A DNA stretch of 64,000 bases from Litorivicinus lipolyticus (lineage in GTDB: Bacteria; Pseudomonadota; Gammaproteobacteria; Pseudomonadales; Litorivicinaceae). The stretch is from the NCBI RefSeq assembly GCF_009650135.1, contig NZ_CP045871.1, positions 310,001 through 374,000 on the forward strand. The letters run 5' to 3'. This document shows positions 63,254 to 64,000 of the stretch, in pieces. The position numbers and the translations under genes were made by a program. The number at the start of each line of letters is the position of its first letter. Position 1 is the stretch's first letter. Under the pieces are notes generated by a model, which was given only the letters and a program-made list of their open reading frames with translations, did no database searches and was not told where the DNA came from.

Positions 63254-64000
63254 TTACTTGTCGTCCTTAACTTCTTCGAACTCGGCGTCGACCACGTCAT
63301 CACCGGCGTCGTTGTGACTGCCAGCATCGGCGGTTTCGGCCTGCGGCTCAGCGGCGTACAGCTTCTCAGCGATTTTCGCTTGGGCCTGCGATAGGGCTTC
63401 GGTTTTCGCCTCAATCGCGTCCTTGTCGTCGCCTTTGAGGGCTTCTTCCAGCTCGCTGGCGGCAGCTTCGACCGGCGCTTTATCGTCGTCGGTCAGCTTG
63501 TCACCGGCTTCGGTCATGGCTTTGCGCGTGGCGTGGACCAGGCCGTCACCTGCGTTACGTGCGGCTACCAGCTCTTCGAAACGCTTGTCGTCCGCGGCAT
63601 TGGCTTCGGCGTCAGCGACCATTTGTTCGATTTCATCGTCACTCAAGCCAGATGAGGCCTTGATCACGATGGACTGCTCTTTATTGGTCGCCTTGTCCTT
63701 GGCCGAGACGTTCAAGATGCCGTTAGCGTCAATGTCGAAAGCCACTTCGATTTGGGGCATGCCGCGGGGTGACGGCGGGATATCGCTCAAGTCAAACTTA
63801 CCCAGGCTCTTGTTGGCACCGGCTTGCTTGCGCTCGCCCTGCAGCACATGGATCGTCACCGCCGGTTGGTTGTCCTCGGCGGTCGAGAACACCTGGGTTT
63901 TCTTGGTCGGGATGGTGGTGTTCTTTTCGATCAGCGGCGTCATTACGCCACCCATGGTCTCGATGCCCAAGCTCAGCGGCGTCACGTCGAGCAGCAACAC
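63254..64000 (-). CDS. dnaK: Chaperone protein DnaK, C-terminal part (5' end outside window)
   Basis: Hsp70; the last 248 residues are present. It opens at [17 protein letters not shown], the interdomain linker and beta-sandwich start, and continues through the substrate-binding domain ([19 protein letters not shown]) and the helical lid to an acidic tail ending [13 protein letters not shown], the EEVKD-type end. The ATPase domain lies beyond the window. Upstream of dnaJ. Confidence 0.97.
   Translation of the reverse strand: MLLLDVTPLSLGIETMGGVMTPLIEKNTTIPTKKTQVFSTAEDNQPAVTIHVLQGERKQAGANKSLGKFDLSDIPPSPRGMPQIEVAFDIDANGILNVSAKDKATNKEQSIVIKASSGLSDDEIEQMVADAEANAADDKRFEELVAARNAGDGLVHATRKAMTEAGDKLTDDDKAPVEAAASELEEALKGDDKDAIEAKTEALSQAQAKIAEKLYAAEPQAETADAGSHNDAGDDVVDAEFEEVKDDK

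Overview
The window is a dense, high-GC chromosomal stretch from a free-living gammaproteobacterium. The gene order aroK-aroB-damX-gltBD-hemE, the lptM-lysA-dapF-DUF484-xerC-yigB operon, efp-epmA, rpsF-rpsR-DUF2232-rplI, and cnoX-hisZ-purA all point to the Pseudomonas/Oceanospirillales side of the class. The seven-gene Mrp Na+/H+ antiporter fits a marine or salt-exposed, motile or biofilm-forming lifestyle, but genus cannot be set from the sequence alone. I saw no tRNA, rRNA, CRISPR array, insertion sequence or prophage.

Layout: 1-9.9 kb, shikimate pathway genes (aroK end, aroB), the SPOR-domain cell-division protein DamX, glutamate synthase (gltBD) and hemE. 9.9-14.5 kb (minus), an ubiK-comM-like-dnaE2 operon. 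14.6-16.5 kb, glnK-amtB behind a clear sigma-54 promoter with an NtrC enhancer. 16.5-21.6 kb, a DUF3047 exported protein and the minus-strand lptM-lysA-dapF-DUF484-xerC-yigB cluster. 21.6-24.4 kb (minus), a TolC-family protein coupled to a diguanylate cyclase. 24.4-33.7 kb, nudF, yqiB, a PglL/Wzy-like O-oligosaccharyltransferase, rlmI (minus), parE, a 50-residue small ORF, parC and serB. 33.7-35.6 kb (minus), a FimX-like degenerate GGDEF-EAL protein. 35.7-39.3 kb, efp-epmA and the rpsF-rpsR-DUF2232-rplI operon.

39.5-40.35 kb is the one long gene-free stretch. It is a repeat island made of 67-bp palindromes, a 30-bp tandem array, 50-bp repeats and two decayed copies of the 3' end of psd. 40.3-42.2 kb (minus) carries psd and rsgA. 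42.2-50.2 kb carries a 7TMR-DISM-type diguanylate cyclase and orn, queG (minus), and a tsaE-amidase-mutL-miaA operon. 50.1-56 kb (minus) holds the complete mrpABCDEFG operon, followed by a 41-residue single-span membrane protein with its own FNR-type promoter. 56-61 kb holds cysQ, an AEC-family carrier, purA, hisZ and cnoX. 61-64 kb (minus) holds a REC-GGDEF protein, dnaJ and the 3' part of dnaK.

Most content is housekeeping: nitrogen assimilation (gltBD, glnK-amtB), cell envelope and division (damX, amidase, psd, lptM), genome maintenance (parCE, xerC, mutL, dnaE2), translation (efp/epmA, ribosomal proteins, miaA, tsaE, queG, rsgA) and protein folding (dnaKJ, cnoX). An accessory layer of c-di-GMP signalling runs through it: three probably active cyclases and one probable receptor. 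Genes are tightly packed, with many 1-4 bp start-stop overlaps and several convergent 3' overlaps. The observations most worth following are the psd-derived repeat island, the FNR-promoter small membrane protein after mrpG, the orphan small ORF between parE and parC, and the reduced ComM-like protein in an operon with dnaE2.
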